A stretch of 64,000 nt of DNA from Arenicola marina (lineage: Eukaryota; Annelida; Polychaeta; Arenicolidae). The position numbers and the translations under genes are program-made. Every line of letters begins with the position of its first letter. Position 1 is the stretch's first letter. The DNA lies in assembly GCA_964019135.1 (NCBI GenBank), contig OZ025255.1:40330811-40394810 (forward strand), given 5' to 3'. The notes below the pieces were generated by a model, which worked only from the letters and a program-made list of their open reading frames with translations, searched no databases and was not told the origin of the DNA. Below, piece after piece: positions 33,625 through 44,290 of this stretch.

Positions 33625-34842
33625 CTGCAACGAGTAAACAAGAAACACGTCGTGGTGAGTTAGGAATCGTCGTAGACTTATCCATTGTCAACATATTTGT
33701 TTATTACCGATGCATTTACTCTATAGGCTGTACTTCTGTGTATTGGCATGTCATTAATGGTCGATAGCGCAACAGGCAAGTCGGACAAAGCCATTTCGCG
33801 GATTGGGTTAAGCAGAGCGCTTCAACCTCTATAAGTCATATCGCCACAATGGCAAGGGTCACTTAACAGAGAAGCAATGTTGCGGGGAGTAACCCACATA
33901 CTCGTGGTGAAGAACGACGGCAGCGTGGGCTGGTCTATCCAAAGACATTCAACAATATCCTAAAGTGCTATCTGGTAGGTCACGGGGGACTCCCCGCCCA
34001 ATAATAACCGACACGTCTGAATATTTTATCTGGTTCTCTCCAGAGCTGCACTTTGGCACACTAAACTCACAGTCGAGCAACTCCACAATGGAAATTGCAG
34101 AAATGAATCATTCCCACCAGTAAACAGACAGATGGCGATTCAATGTTTAATCTGCTAAATAAACATTCAAAGGCACTGCTGATCAAACATCGCCTAAGCT
34201 ATACGCCTAGAAATCCAAGTTACGAACGAATGCCGAGTGCCCGATGGATTCTGGATCAATACCAGAGAGCAAAACTAATGACAACACCTAAGGACTCGAG
34301 ATCGGTGTCTATGGCGGGAATCTGACGCACAATGCTCCATTAAGCCAACATCAACCTCCCAGTTCACATTTCTCACTGGTGTGTTTTTTCTGGCTATTTT
34401 CCCTCGACGTGGCTCTTCCGGTGACACAAACCGGGTAATAATAAAACACGGATTTGCCTATTGACAAATCCGGACCAAGGCGTAGATGAGATTCAGGCAC
34501 CAAATCTCGGTTCTGGCACGAAAAGCTATACGTCAACACAGCCTCACGAATCCCGGTTCAATGTCACAGGAAACTCAGGACACCTGCCACGCCGAAGCCA
34601 TTTAGGCGTCTCTATTGGTGTTGAGCCTGCCAGTGACCACCGTCAGCGTCCAGAGTCGCCATAGCGACAGAGTGACAAGTTTCTCCCCGCCCGGCGCCTG
34701 CATAATCGAGTAATTAAGGACAAGTCTATATAGTGTGTCTACTTTGGGCACTGGTTTTAAACGACTGGGGATGCCGAGTGGCCCCAAAGCACATCATCTC
34801 GTCATAGTCCGTGAAGAGGTGTGACTAATTATTTCGTTCTGC

Positions 34843-34900
34843 CGGCAGAGGGAGCTCGTTCCTCACATGGACTATGGCGTGAGCGTAACGCCCTCTGCCG
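34843..34900. repeat. Imperfect 58-nt hairpin
   Basis: CGGCAGAGGG at the left pairs with CCCTCTGCCG at the right, and CTCAC with GTGAG nearer the loop, leaving a 12-nt loop. Internal mismatches separate the two stems. Origin unknown; it could be a degraded inverted-repeat transposon end or a structured RNA within the synaptotagmin intron. Confidence 0.6.
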
Positions 34901-35149
34901 TAATCATTTGTGATAGTACAATCTGAGTAATTCCCTCGTCAGCGCAGTCACAAATTACCGACAGGAATGCCACTAATAACAATTGTTCAAGGATGATTGT
35001 TTTTTTTCGACCACGATGACAATAAGATGCACTCCAATGAATATAACATGAAAAAAAAAGTGGTGGTCTCTTTGATGGACATTAGGGCTAGATTAGGTCA
35101 AGACGCTTCCAGGGACAGTGAAATTAGATTGGTTGAAATCCCAGCTGCG

Positions 35150-35220
35150 CCAGGGTTCAAACCCAAGACTTGTGGACTAGCTACTCCCCTTGCTGGCCAG
35201 CTGAGTTAGGGAGGCTCCAC
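35150..35220 (-). mobile_element. tRNA-like SINE head, third type
   Basis: On the minus strand, CCTAACTCAGCTGGCCAGCA resembles an A box and GGGTTTGAACCC (35153-35164 on the plus strand) a B box. The spacing of about 40 bp fits a tRNA-derived head. The start GAGCCTCCCTAACTCAG resembles the SINE at 1138-1354 (GAGCCTCCCTAGCTCAG), so it is probably the same subfamily. The tail is not definable. Confidence 0.65.
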
Positions 35221-36651
35221 CCAAGTAACACAGCGAGATTTGGCGTATATGCGATAGTATAGCCTGTCATATAGTACTTGTCTACATATTCAGTATTACT
35301 TCCGAAATAGTTTACCTTAACTTAATTAAGCGTATTAAATTAAAACCACGCATCGGTTAATATTGCTGGATTGCCCTATGATGTCAATTTTCATTTTAAC
35401 TATGATAGATTCGTTTAAACTATTATTTAAATACTACAGTGATCGACACAGTAATGATGAAAATGTAGGTTTTTCTGTTGAACGATCCTGTAAAGTATCG
35501 ATCAGTCCCTGATCATAATGCCAGAGTAAGAGTGTAATAATACAATTCAATATTGCAGCCACACAGATCTACTTGCCTCACATAGTAGACATGTACGTGA
35601 CTGCTGACGACATTAGGGTGGGGGTGGGAATGAGGAGGGTGGTGCGACCCGGACCCTCCGTGACAGCCACACTAAGGGAAGGAGGGGGGGGGCGGCACCG
35701 ACATGGAGGCGGGGTAAAGCGACATGGAGGCGGGCTCCTCGCGGGGACAGGAAAGGTCATAGAGATCCAGAGGGCGTTACAGTCGTGGCCGTGCTAGATG
35801 GAGATTGCTGTCGATATCCATTGCGCGCAGTTCCGTCTCCCTAGAGACGGAGGCGGTATCTCCACCTAAAGCCGTTCGTTCCTCTCGCACTCTCGCCAAC
35901 GTGCTCCCCCCCCCCTCCCCCGTCCAGCCCAAATGGTCACCAAGCAAACCTCCCGACAACCTTAAGCGCCCCCAGAATCTCCATGATGAGTCCACCCCAC
36001 GTCACCTTTCTCAGCGTCTCACCCTCTCTTCCCCTCCCCCTCCCCCATCCTGTCCTTGAAATTACTCCAGGTCCACTACTAGAGGGAACCGCACGCACCC
36101 CGATGCAGGACCAGAGCGGTTTCGTTGCTGCGGCGCCGAGCGTACCGTGTAGTGCCCGGGTGGTGCCCGGCCAAGACACCACTTAAGTGCTTCACGCTAA
36201 TTCCCTACCCAACGGGGGGCGGGGGAAGTGAATTGCATCGCCGGCGCCACCTACCGACCGATGGTTGGAAACGCAGAAGGAGAAAAAGGCAGTGGTAGTC
36301 TCCAGCCCCAATGTCTCCATGGCAACGAGTTAAAGGCAGATTGGTAAAGTGCGTGGAGAAAGCAAAAAGGCGGCACTCGTGTAAGATAAATCGTCAACGT
36401 CAACGTCAAGACAATTTACATATTAGGCGTTCCAACGGTCAAAACTACGGCAAAGATTGCTAAATAGTTGACGGAAGCAGATGGTTTGCCTCGCGCTGTT
36501 TGTGGGTCGCTGTACTGCACCAACTTTGTGTAACTATACGTTTTATGATTACTTCGGGTCCCCGACTGATACCACTTGACGCCAACTGTACATGGCGCCC
36601 AACGCTGAACATGAACTGAAGGGACGCGGCTGAGACATAGCGGTCAGCAAG

Positions 36652-36832
36652 TAGTAAATGGCGACTAGCGACACTGGCATAGTTGACATTGACCCCCAAA
36701 TTCCGACAGTAAGGATCTGAAAAAGCGACATCGACACAGATTAGCCTAAAAGTGACACGGAACTACGTGAAAAATCGATATTAGACACTGAGAATTTGGA
36801 AAAATCGACACTGAACCCCTCTCCTCCAGATA
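36652..36832 (+). repeat. Dispersed repeat copy 1
   Basis: Starts GTAAATGGCGACTAGCGACA and ends CGACACTGAACCCCTC. It is homologous in the same orientation, with much divergence in the middle, to 40991-41168. No coding or terminal structures recognised. Confidence 0.6.
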
Positions 36833-37835
36833 TATAGACATGCCCAAGGGGTTCTGGCCAGACTTCCACGTGTTATCGGCAGCGATCAGAGTAAAAAACG
36901 ATGCCTACATCAACGACGGGGGGCTTGTTTGTCGCGTAAAATGCATTTGGAATTGTCCCAGGAAAACCGCTCTCAATGTCGTTTAGCGTTCTTGTGTTGT
37001 CTCCAGCTATCTGCGTTATCCAGCACAGAACCACAGGGCTAGGTCTGCGTCGCCCCAGCTTTAATAGCCCCATCAATCTATCCGACTAAGTGTGGCACGA
37101 GAGCATAAAACCTCAATTTCCGGCAAGAGCAAGCCCCCCCGGCGTGCCTATTCAGAGGGCTCAATGCCTGTGTGCGGCCTCTCCGAGCCGCGTGAAGCAA
37201 GCTTGACAGGAAATCGTCTGAGTCCCTGTTCCCGAGTCCCCATCGACTCGACTCAAACGTCGAAATCCGCGTCGGTGTCGGCGTCAGCAGTGCAGGTCAC
37301 GTTAATGTATGAATTAGCTGGCACCGCATCTGCAGCCTGTCTTGAAGTGATCGATATTATTAGGTTGCCTTACGTATGTCTGTATTTCTGTTGCCGGTAT
37401 GTTTGACTACAGACAACGGTCCTTTTGAATATGTGTGATATACCATGAAAGACACATTGGGAACTGTTCTACAACGTCAAATTATGTGAAATAGTCTACC
37501 GCAAATCGTGTTGAAATACAGCTCGATGGCCATCCATTCCACGGCTTTGCCATTGCAAAATTATAAAAGGAAGAAATTTAAGCAAGAATGTTCTAGGTTC
37601 TGTTCTCTTACTTATTATTTTTTGCTATTTATTTCTCATTATGTGAGCCGGTTGGCTTGGTTTGGCTTTCAGGATGTTGTGTGCGTATACACGTATGTCA
37701 TATCGTCCTCAAGTATGTTTTATGTCTATCTCGCCTTTGTAATTTCCCCACCGCCAGACCGGCGGAGTCGCCACACCGCCCACACTGCACTGCGCTGCTT
37801 CGCCTCTGTCCAACTGTAATAGACGGCGCTCAGTG
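36833..37835. other. Synaptotagmin intron, unannotated part
   Basis: No gene or repeat seen. Open frames here are unrecognised. Confidence 0.6.
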
Positions 37836-38000
37836 CCCGGCCCAGCACGGCCCAACCCCGCCCGGCCCAGTCCAGCTCCGGCCCCGCCCAGCCCAGCCCC
37901 GCCCGGCCCAGCCCCGGCCCAGCCCAGACCCTGGCCCCGCACGGCCCAGCCCCGGCCCCGGCCCAGCACGGTCCAGCCCCGGCCCCGGCCCCGGCCACCA
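37836..38000. repeat. GC-rich CCCGGCCCAG repeat
   Basis: Very GC-rich sequence built from CCCAGCCCCGG and CCGGCCCAGC. The frames translated as G/A/P-rich proteins in both directions are compositional. Confidence 0.8.
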
Positions 38001-38136
38001 GACATCCCACGCGGATGGGATGAGGGAGGACCAGTCACACTGTCTGGCAGATGATCCATCTGACCCGTCTCTGGAGACACCAGAGAAGACCCGGAGTTTT
38101 TTTGACTTGGAAGGAAAGGAAAGGAAAGTAAATGGT

Positions 38137-39770
38137 CGGCCATCGGGTGGGGCAATACTGACGGCCATCGGGTGGGGCAATACTGACGGCCATCGGGTGA
38201 GGCAATACTGACAGCCATCGGGTGGGGCAATACTGACAGCCATCGGGTGGGGCAATACTGACGGCCATCGGGTGGGGCAATACTGACAGCCATCGGGTGG
38301 GGCAATACTGACAGCCATCGGGTGGGGCAATACTGACAGCCATCGGGTGGGGCAATACTGACAGCCATCAGATGGGGCAATACTGACGGCCATCGGGTGG
38401 GGCAATACTGACGGCCATCGGGTGGGGCAAACCTGACGGCCATCGGGTGGGGCAATACTGACAGCCATCGGGTGGGGCAATACTGACAGCCATCAGATGG
38501 GGCAATACTGACGGCCATCGGCTGGGGCAATACTGACAGCCATCGGGTGGGGCAATACTAACGGCCATCGGGTGGGGCAATACTGACAGCCATCGGGTGG
38601 GGCAATACTGACAGCCATCGGGTGGGTCAATACTAACGGCCATCAGGTGGGGCAATACTGACGGCCATCAGGTGGGGCAATACTAACGGCCATCGGGTGG
38701 GGCAATACTAACGGCCATCGGGTGGGGCAATACTGACGGCCATCGGGTGGGGCAATACTGACGGCCATCGGGTGGGGCAATACTGACGGCCATCGGGTGG
38801 GGCAATACTGACGGCCATCAGATGGGGCAATACTGACAGCCATCGGGTGGGGCAATACTGACGGCCATCAGATGGGGCAATACTGACGGCCATCGGGTGG
38901 GGCAATACTGACGGCCATCAGATGGGACAATACTGACGGCCATCGGGTGGGGCAATACTGACGGCCATCAGATGGGGCAATACTGACGGCCATCGGGTGG
39001 GGCAATACTGACGGCCATCAGATGGGGCAATACTGACAGCCATCGGGTGGGGCAATACTGACGGCCATCAGATGGGGCAATACTGACGGCCATCGGGTGG
39101 GGCAATACTGACGGCCATCAGATGGGACAATACTGACGGCCATCGGGTGGGGCAATACTGACGGCCATCAGATGGGGCAATACTGACGGCCATCGGGTGG
39201 GGCAATACTGACGGCCATCAGATGGGGCAATACTGACAGCCATCGGGTGGGGCAATACTGACGGCCATCAGATGGAGCAATACTGACGGCCATCGGGTGG
39301 GGCAATACTGACAGCCATCGGGTGGGGCAATACTGACGGCCATCAGATGGGGCAATACTGACGGCCATCGGGTGGGGCAATACTGACAGCCATCGGGTGG
39401 GGCAATACTGACGGCCATCAGATGGGACAATACTGACGGCCATCGGGTGGGGCAATACTAACGGCCATCAGGTGGGGCAATACTGACGGCCATCAGGTGG
39501 GTCAATACTAACGGCCATCAGGTGGGGCAATACTGACGGCCATCAGGTGGGGCAATACTGACGGCCATCAGGTGGGGCAATACTGACAGCCATCGGGTGG
39601 GGCAATACTGACGGCCATCGTGTGGGGCAATACTGACGGCCATCAGGTGGGGCAACACTGACGGCCATCAGGTGGGGCAATACTGACGGCCATCGGGTGG
39701 GGCAATACTGACGGCCATCGGGATGGGGCAATACTGACGGCCATCGGGTGGGGCAATACTGACGGCCATT
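38137..39770. repeat. 25-bp minisatellite, about 65 copies, intronic
   Basis: The unit is 25 bp with core GGCAATACTGACGGCCATCG. In the middle of the array (about 38800-39250), GGGTGG and AGATGG variants alternate, so the effective period there is 50 bp. ACAGCC and ACGGCC variants form further blocks. All three minus-strand frames are open through many units, giving several overlapping frames of 70-270 codons with a 25-residue period; I treat them as artefacts. By position it is inside the intron between the two C2B exons. Confidence 0.95.
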
Positions 39771-40039
39771 GGCGACCCACAGACCCCGCTTCGACCTCCC
39801 ATCCCTCCCCCCTCCCTGCCAGCTACCCTGCCTCCTCCTCCTCATCTCATCCGCTCTCACCCCACCCCTTCCCGCGACACGGAGGCAGGGTTCAAGCGGG
39901 ATTAATCAATACCTGGGTCGCTAGAGTGGGGGTGGCGGGTAGGTGGGGGGTGGGGCGTGGCTGAGGGCGGGGGGAGCGGTTATGGTAAAGGTAGTGGTGC
40001 TGGTGTAGGCGGTAAATGTGGTGTAGAGGTGCTGGTGAA
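39771..40039. other. Low-complexity flank of the 25-bp array
   Basis: C-rich then G-rich sequence with nothing else recognisable. Confidence 0.5.
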
Positions 40040-40400
40040 AGTGGTTGATGGTACTGAGAGACGCTTGGAGTGGTGGTGCTGGTGGTGGTGGTGGTGCTGG
40101 GGGTGGTGCTGATAGCGCGGCTACAGGCTATATAGAGCAGTCTGTGACGCGGGCACCATGGACAGGAGTGGTGGTGCTAGAGGTGATACTGAAGGTGGTG
40201 CTGAGGGTGGTGATGAGGGTGGTGCTAGAGGTGGTACTGAGGGTGGTGCCGAGGTTGGTGCTGGGGGTGGTGCTGAGGGTGGTGCTGGGGGGGGGGTGCT
40301 GAGGGTGGTGCCGGAGGTGGTACTGAGGGTGGTGCTGAGGGTGGTGCTGACAGCGCGGATACCGGCTATATAGAGCAGCCTGTGGCGCAGCTACCATAGT
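40040..40400. repeat. GGTGGTGCTGAG repeat with a duplicated flank
   Basis: A 12-bp repeat (GGTGGTGCTGAG) with trinucleotide-like variants. A 38-bp flank containing GGCTATATAGAGCAG occurs twice, at about 40110-40145 and 40348-40385, so a block of about 240 bp was tandem-duplicated and the inner part then expanded. Confidence 0.85.
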
Positions 40401-40990
40401 CATGGCGGTGGTGTTTGTGGTGCCGCTGTTGCAGGCGATTTAGAGAAGGCAGAGAAGAGGAGAGGAAGGGGGGAGGTGGGGGGGGGGGGTCTGTGGGGCG
40501 GCCACCACATTAAAGGGCAGCGGCAGGCGGTATTGCGTTTGCCCGACACTGCTTCCATTTTCTCCGAATGTCAAAGGTGACATCGTTGAGATGACGACTG
40601 GGGCGGACAGGGCCGGGACGACCCACTCCACGTGACTGGTGGGGGACTGACTGGAGAGGCCAGCGTGTCGATCGCCCTCTCTCGATGAGGCCCCCCCAGT
40701 GGGTAATCCCCGCCATATTCCGTAGAACACGGGGGCGAAACGGCCAAACATTCCCGTAATTTACGTCCACTGTGCCGACATGGTCGATGTGGCAAGAAGG
40801 TTCATATGTTACCAGAGGGCGGCATTGAAACGAGCGTCCACACGTATCCCGCATAACCTCACAATGTCTCAGACGCTCCGGACCCATAAATAGAACATAT
40901 ATATAGTGGGATATTGATCAAAATCATGACGTGATAACGGGCCACACTTAGGCAGAGGTGGTTCCTGACATCTCCTCCAAGGGTCTGGAA
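40401..40990. other. Synaptotagmin intron, unannotated part
   Basis: G-rich run near 40470-40488. No gene recognised. Confidence 0.55.
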
Positions 40991-41168
40991 TGGGTAAATG
41001 GCGACACGCGACATTGGCATTTAATTCAGACACCGAAGGATATCAAAATTCGACACCCGTTCACGGGTGTTTTTCGAAAAATCCGACCAGCGACACGGTT
41101 ATTCGAAGAATCGAGAGTGAACACTGCGAATTTAAAAAAATGGACACTGAAACCCTTCTTCCAGACCC
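40991..41168 (+). repeat. Dispersed repeat copy 2
   Basis: Starts GTAAATGGCGACACGCGACA and ends GGACACTGAAACCCTTCTTC, matching 36652-36832 strongly at both ends and weakly in the middle. Confidence 0.6.
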
Positions 41169-41262
41169 GTACCTCTGCCATGTGGTCTGGGGGTCATCCC
41201 GTATCTCTGCCATATAGTCTGGGGGTCATCCAGTACCTCTGCCATATGGTTTGGGGGTCAGG
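41165..41262. repeat. 32-bp triplicate
   Basis: Three tandem copies of a unit with CTCTGCCATATGGTCTGGGG and GTCATCC, with a few changes. Confidence 0.88.
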
Positions 41263-41659
41263 AACGGCTCACGAAAAATTCTTATAAAAATGCTTATTTT
41301 CGATGAAGCATTTAAATATTGTAGGACACTTGAAGAGCTGAACGAAACAAAAATAGTTCAAACTGAGTCAACTGCGCTCGATTCAAAAGGAATGTGGCTG
41401 CATGTTAATCAAAGCGGGTTTTCGCAGGCACAATTAGAATGGTTACTATTAGCATTTATAGTAACTATTGGCCCATATAGATAGAGGCCATTGTCCGAAA
41501 TGTCATGATCGTCTTACAGATGACTAAGACTTCTTAATATGTAATTACTGGCAGTCTGTACTTTCGCATCCAGATTTGTTGTAGTCCATGTAATCACTTC
41601 GGCGGTCGCCTCTGCTCAAATCGATTCAATTCCCAGCATCTCTATTGCATTGCGTGCGC

Positions 41660-41812
41660 TGTGACGCCACACGTGGGCCGCAACGGCGCTGTGACGCCAC
41701 ACGTGGGCCGCAACGGCGTTGTGACGCCACACGTGGGCCGCAACGGCGTTGTGAGGCCACACGTGGGCCGCAACGGCGCTGTGACGCCACACAGAGGCCG
41801 CAACGCAAAGAC
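41660..41812. repeat. 30-bp minisatellite with CACGTG sites
   Basis: Five copies of a 30-bp unit containing GACGCCACACGTGGGCCGCA. Four keep an intact CACGTG; the fifth reads CACAGAGG. Confidence 0.93.
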
Positions 41813-42462
41813 TTCGATTGAAGACCAACAAATCCAATTACGCCTGGGCCAAAAACAGTTCTAGATCAAATCCTAGTTTCCCGCGAAATGCTGCGGACGT
41901 GTTTTGTTTTGTTTGGCTTAGTTTGGATCTAGACCAAAAGTGCAGCGACGTAGTTTTAGCATGCAATCACCCCCACCTAGATTACATCCAATGTAAAACA
42001 GCTTTAAAAATTAGATTGATAGCCAAAAAATGAAGTTAAATCGACTGGCGGCGGGCGAACCAGAAACGTACAATTTATAGGCGGTCTCAGACCAGCATTA
42101 CGTGCCGAGGTAGGTTAATCACATGGTAACTACGCCACGTGTCGTGTTTCTCGGTTTCTACCAACAGCACACTGAGATATTGGAGAATCCAACAACGAGA
42201 TTCCATTACTTTATCTGTGTCGCACCAAAATGAGTCTAACACAACGCAGAGCCGAGCGACCTCGGTGTGATTCTATATCTGTCTGATTGTGGTAAAATAA
42301 GGGCAAGTGAATATGGGTTGTTGGTGGCAAGTAAGGGTTAAAGACATACCGTGACGCCACAGGACTAGGAAAACCAAATCCCTACTATGTCAACAAAGCG
42401 GCCACAAAACGGCTGTCACCTTCACGGTCGTCGGACTTGACACGAACAGAAGTTACCGTTAT
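41813..42462. other. Synaptotagmin intron, unannotated part
   Basis: No gene or repeat recognised. Confidence 0.55.
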
Positions 42463-42650
42463 AATAATAGTCAAGCATCAAAGGTAGAGAGGAGCCATGT
42501 CTCTGAAGAACGACATGATCTGTATCATGCACACACATTTGCACAGGCGGGGTTCGAACCGCAACGTCGGCTGCTCGGTCTGACCTAGCAGAGCACATTG
42601 GGCCGCTGTCGAACGCGCTACCCGCTAGACCACGGGGGTGATCCCTAGAC
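42463..42650 (-). mobile_element. tRNA-derived SINE, second subfamily
   Basis: On the minus strand, GTGGTCTAGCGGGTAGCGCG is the A-box region and GGTTCGAACC (42551-42560) the B box. The sequence downstream of the head, CAGATCATGT then GGCTCCTCTCTACC, resembles the body of the SINE at 4880-5138 (AGATCAAATGT, GGCTCCACTCTCCC) although the tRNA heads differ. The variable-loop region is longer than in a true tRNA, so this is not a tRNA gene. It sits just inside the synaptotagmin intron. Confidence 0.72.
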
Positions 42651-42819
42651 TTCAACATGTATCAGTCCCGTCATGGCAGTTGATTTAATGTTACTTCTAC
42701 TAAACAATAGTTACCATAGCAATGGCACAATTTCTATATATATATACGTTAAACTACATTGGTGTGGCCTAGCAGAGCAATATTAGGCCACAGCATATTA
42801 AGCGCGGGGTGGGACCTAC

Positions 42820-42943
42820 CAGAGAGTCCAGTGATGTCCATCTTGGGCAGATTCCGGGCCTTGAGGATGACGACAGTGAGGCGGTTGGCCGCTGGTTGGT
42901 AGCAGAGGGACACCAGCAGTTCTCCGCGGCCCTGGCTGTGCAT
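42820..42943 (-). CDS. Synaptotagmin C2B domain, first half (internal exon)
   Basis: This 124-bp exon encodes 41 residues and one extra base: [20 protein letters not shown], then [20 protein letters not shown] and [11 protein letters not shown] and [15 protein letters not shown] are hallmark strands beta-1 and beta-2 and calcium loop 1 of synaptotagmin C2B; D36 is the first calcium-ligand position. The acceptor is TTCCTGTTTTTAG and the donor is G followed by GTAGGT. The final G joins AC of the exon at 33624 to give the Asp of SDPY, so the two exons splice in frame. The ATG at the exon start is probably internal, since the family has a transmembrane segment and C2A before it. Those upstream exons were not found up to 64000; they may lie beyond it. 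Confidence 0.92.
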
Positions 42944-44290
42944 CTAAAAACAGGAAGACAACGCAATAAGTAACAAACAACCCATAGCTTGGTCGTCGGG
43001 CCTTCCCATTTACCACGAATTTTCTGACACATCAATTAGGGCTTTTGTTTCTCGCAGAACCTCTTATATGAAGGCAAAAACATACCATAATATATGTGAA
43101 TGGAAAAACATACCACAACAAGAATCCACTCGCCACTATATTTCCTTGCTGACCAGATAAGAGACGATACGTCCAGCATTATTGTTCGTTAACACTGGTT
43201 AACTGACCGCTCCCGTCCAATTACACATAGCCTGTTGCTTCAGACTGTGTTTCGCTTGTCTCGTTTGAGTGTCACGGCCCCACTACCCCTCACCCCCCCC
43301 CCCCCCCCCACCCCAAACCCCACCGCTTCTCGGCGGACATATGGACATATTCAATAGCGCCATCCATTAGGCGCCTCCGCTCCCATAGCAACGCGGCCTT
43401 CTAAGATCCTTCCAACGGAAGTTCAGACTTTAGGGTCAGGTGGGGTGCGGAAGGGGCGAGAGGTGGGCTGCGGAAGGGACGCGACGTAGGGTGTGGAAGA
43501 GCGCGGCGGCGGGGGGCGGCAGAGCGCGGGGGTGGGGTGCGGCAGAGCGCGGGGTGGGTTCGGAAGGGTGGGTGGTGATGGAAGGTGGCCATGGTGGTGG
43601 TGGTGGCGATGAAGGTGGTGTTGGTGACGGTGGTAGACGGAGGGATATTAATTGCAGAATCTCTCAATTTCAGGCAGAGCAACAGCTAATATCATCCTCC
43701 TCGTATCCATCATCCGCTGGACGGGAGCAAACCCTTAGAGGCTTCACCCAGCCGGCCACTGATTCAAGCCCCCCCCCCCCCCCATGGGGATCTGGGAGAT
43801 CACCGTGAGCCGCCAGTGCTTGCTCAAGCGATCAGACCGGCTTTTAATTTCCTCCCGCAGCACCGTCGATGACGGAGTATCGCCGCTTCTGCCGCCGGGG
43901 GGCGCTGAAGGATGCTTGTGGTCCTATCCAATCCAAGACGGTGGACGACGCCAATGAAAACGTGTTCATGTCTGCTTTCATGATAGTTTTCTCGCGTGAC
44001 AATGTATCTTAATTTACATAGCATGGTAGCCTGATTATCACATTTGCTTCGCTTGTTGCGACCTTCCTCTGCGCTGTCTGTACATCTTTTTTGAAATGAA
44101 TTGCCGCGCATGCGCATGCATTTCTGCCCAGATATGTTGGCCAATGATCACATCAATATTACGCGGGAGACAAAATACACACTTGGCTGTCATGCTTAAT
44201 CCCAAAATGGCCGTCCTAATCTGATAACAGAATTCTTGATATGCGCAGATAAATAGTATCCATTGTGACGTACTAACTATCTGATCTTTG
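42944..44290. other. Upstream synaptotagmin intron, unannotated
   Basis: Inferred to be intronic on the minus strand. It contains two poly-C tracts (43293-43309, 43769-43783) and G-rich low complexity at 43435-43640 (GTGCGGAAGGG, GCGCGGGG). No C2A-like exon was seen. Confidence 0.55.

Larger units (their letters stand above)
33625..36651. other. Synaptotagmin intron, 3' part
   Basis: Noncoding by position (between the two C2B exons). Contains a SINE remnant at 35150-35220 and a strong hairpin at 34843-34900, listed separately. Otherwise unique. Confidence 0.7.

Noticed and set aside
37709-39860. Overlapping minus-strand frames reading MAVSIAPPDGCQYCPTRW
   Set aside because: The 25-bp unit is stop-free in all minus frames, so they are repeat translations inside an intron.
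42540-42650. tRNA gene on the minus strand
   Set aside because: The head is too long between A and B boxes for a normal tRNA, and a SINE-like body follows.
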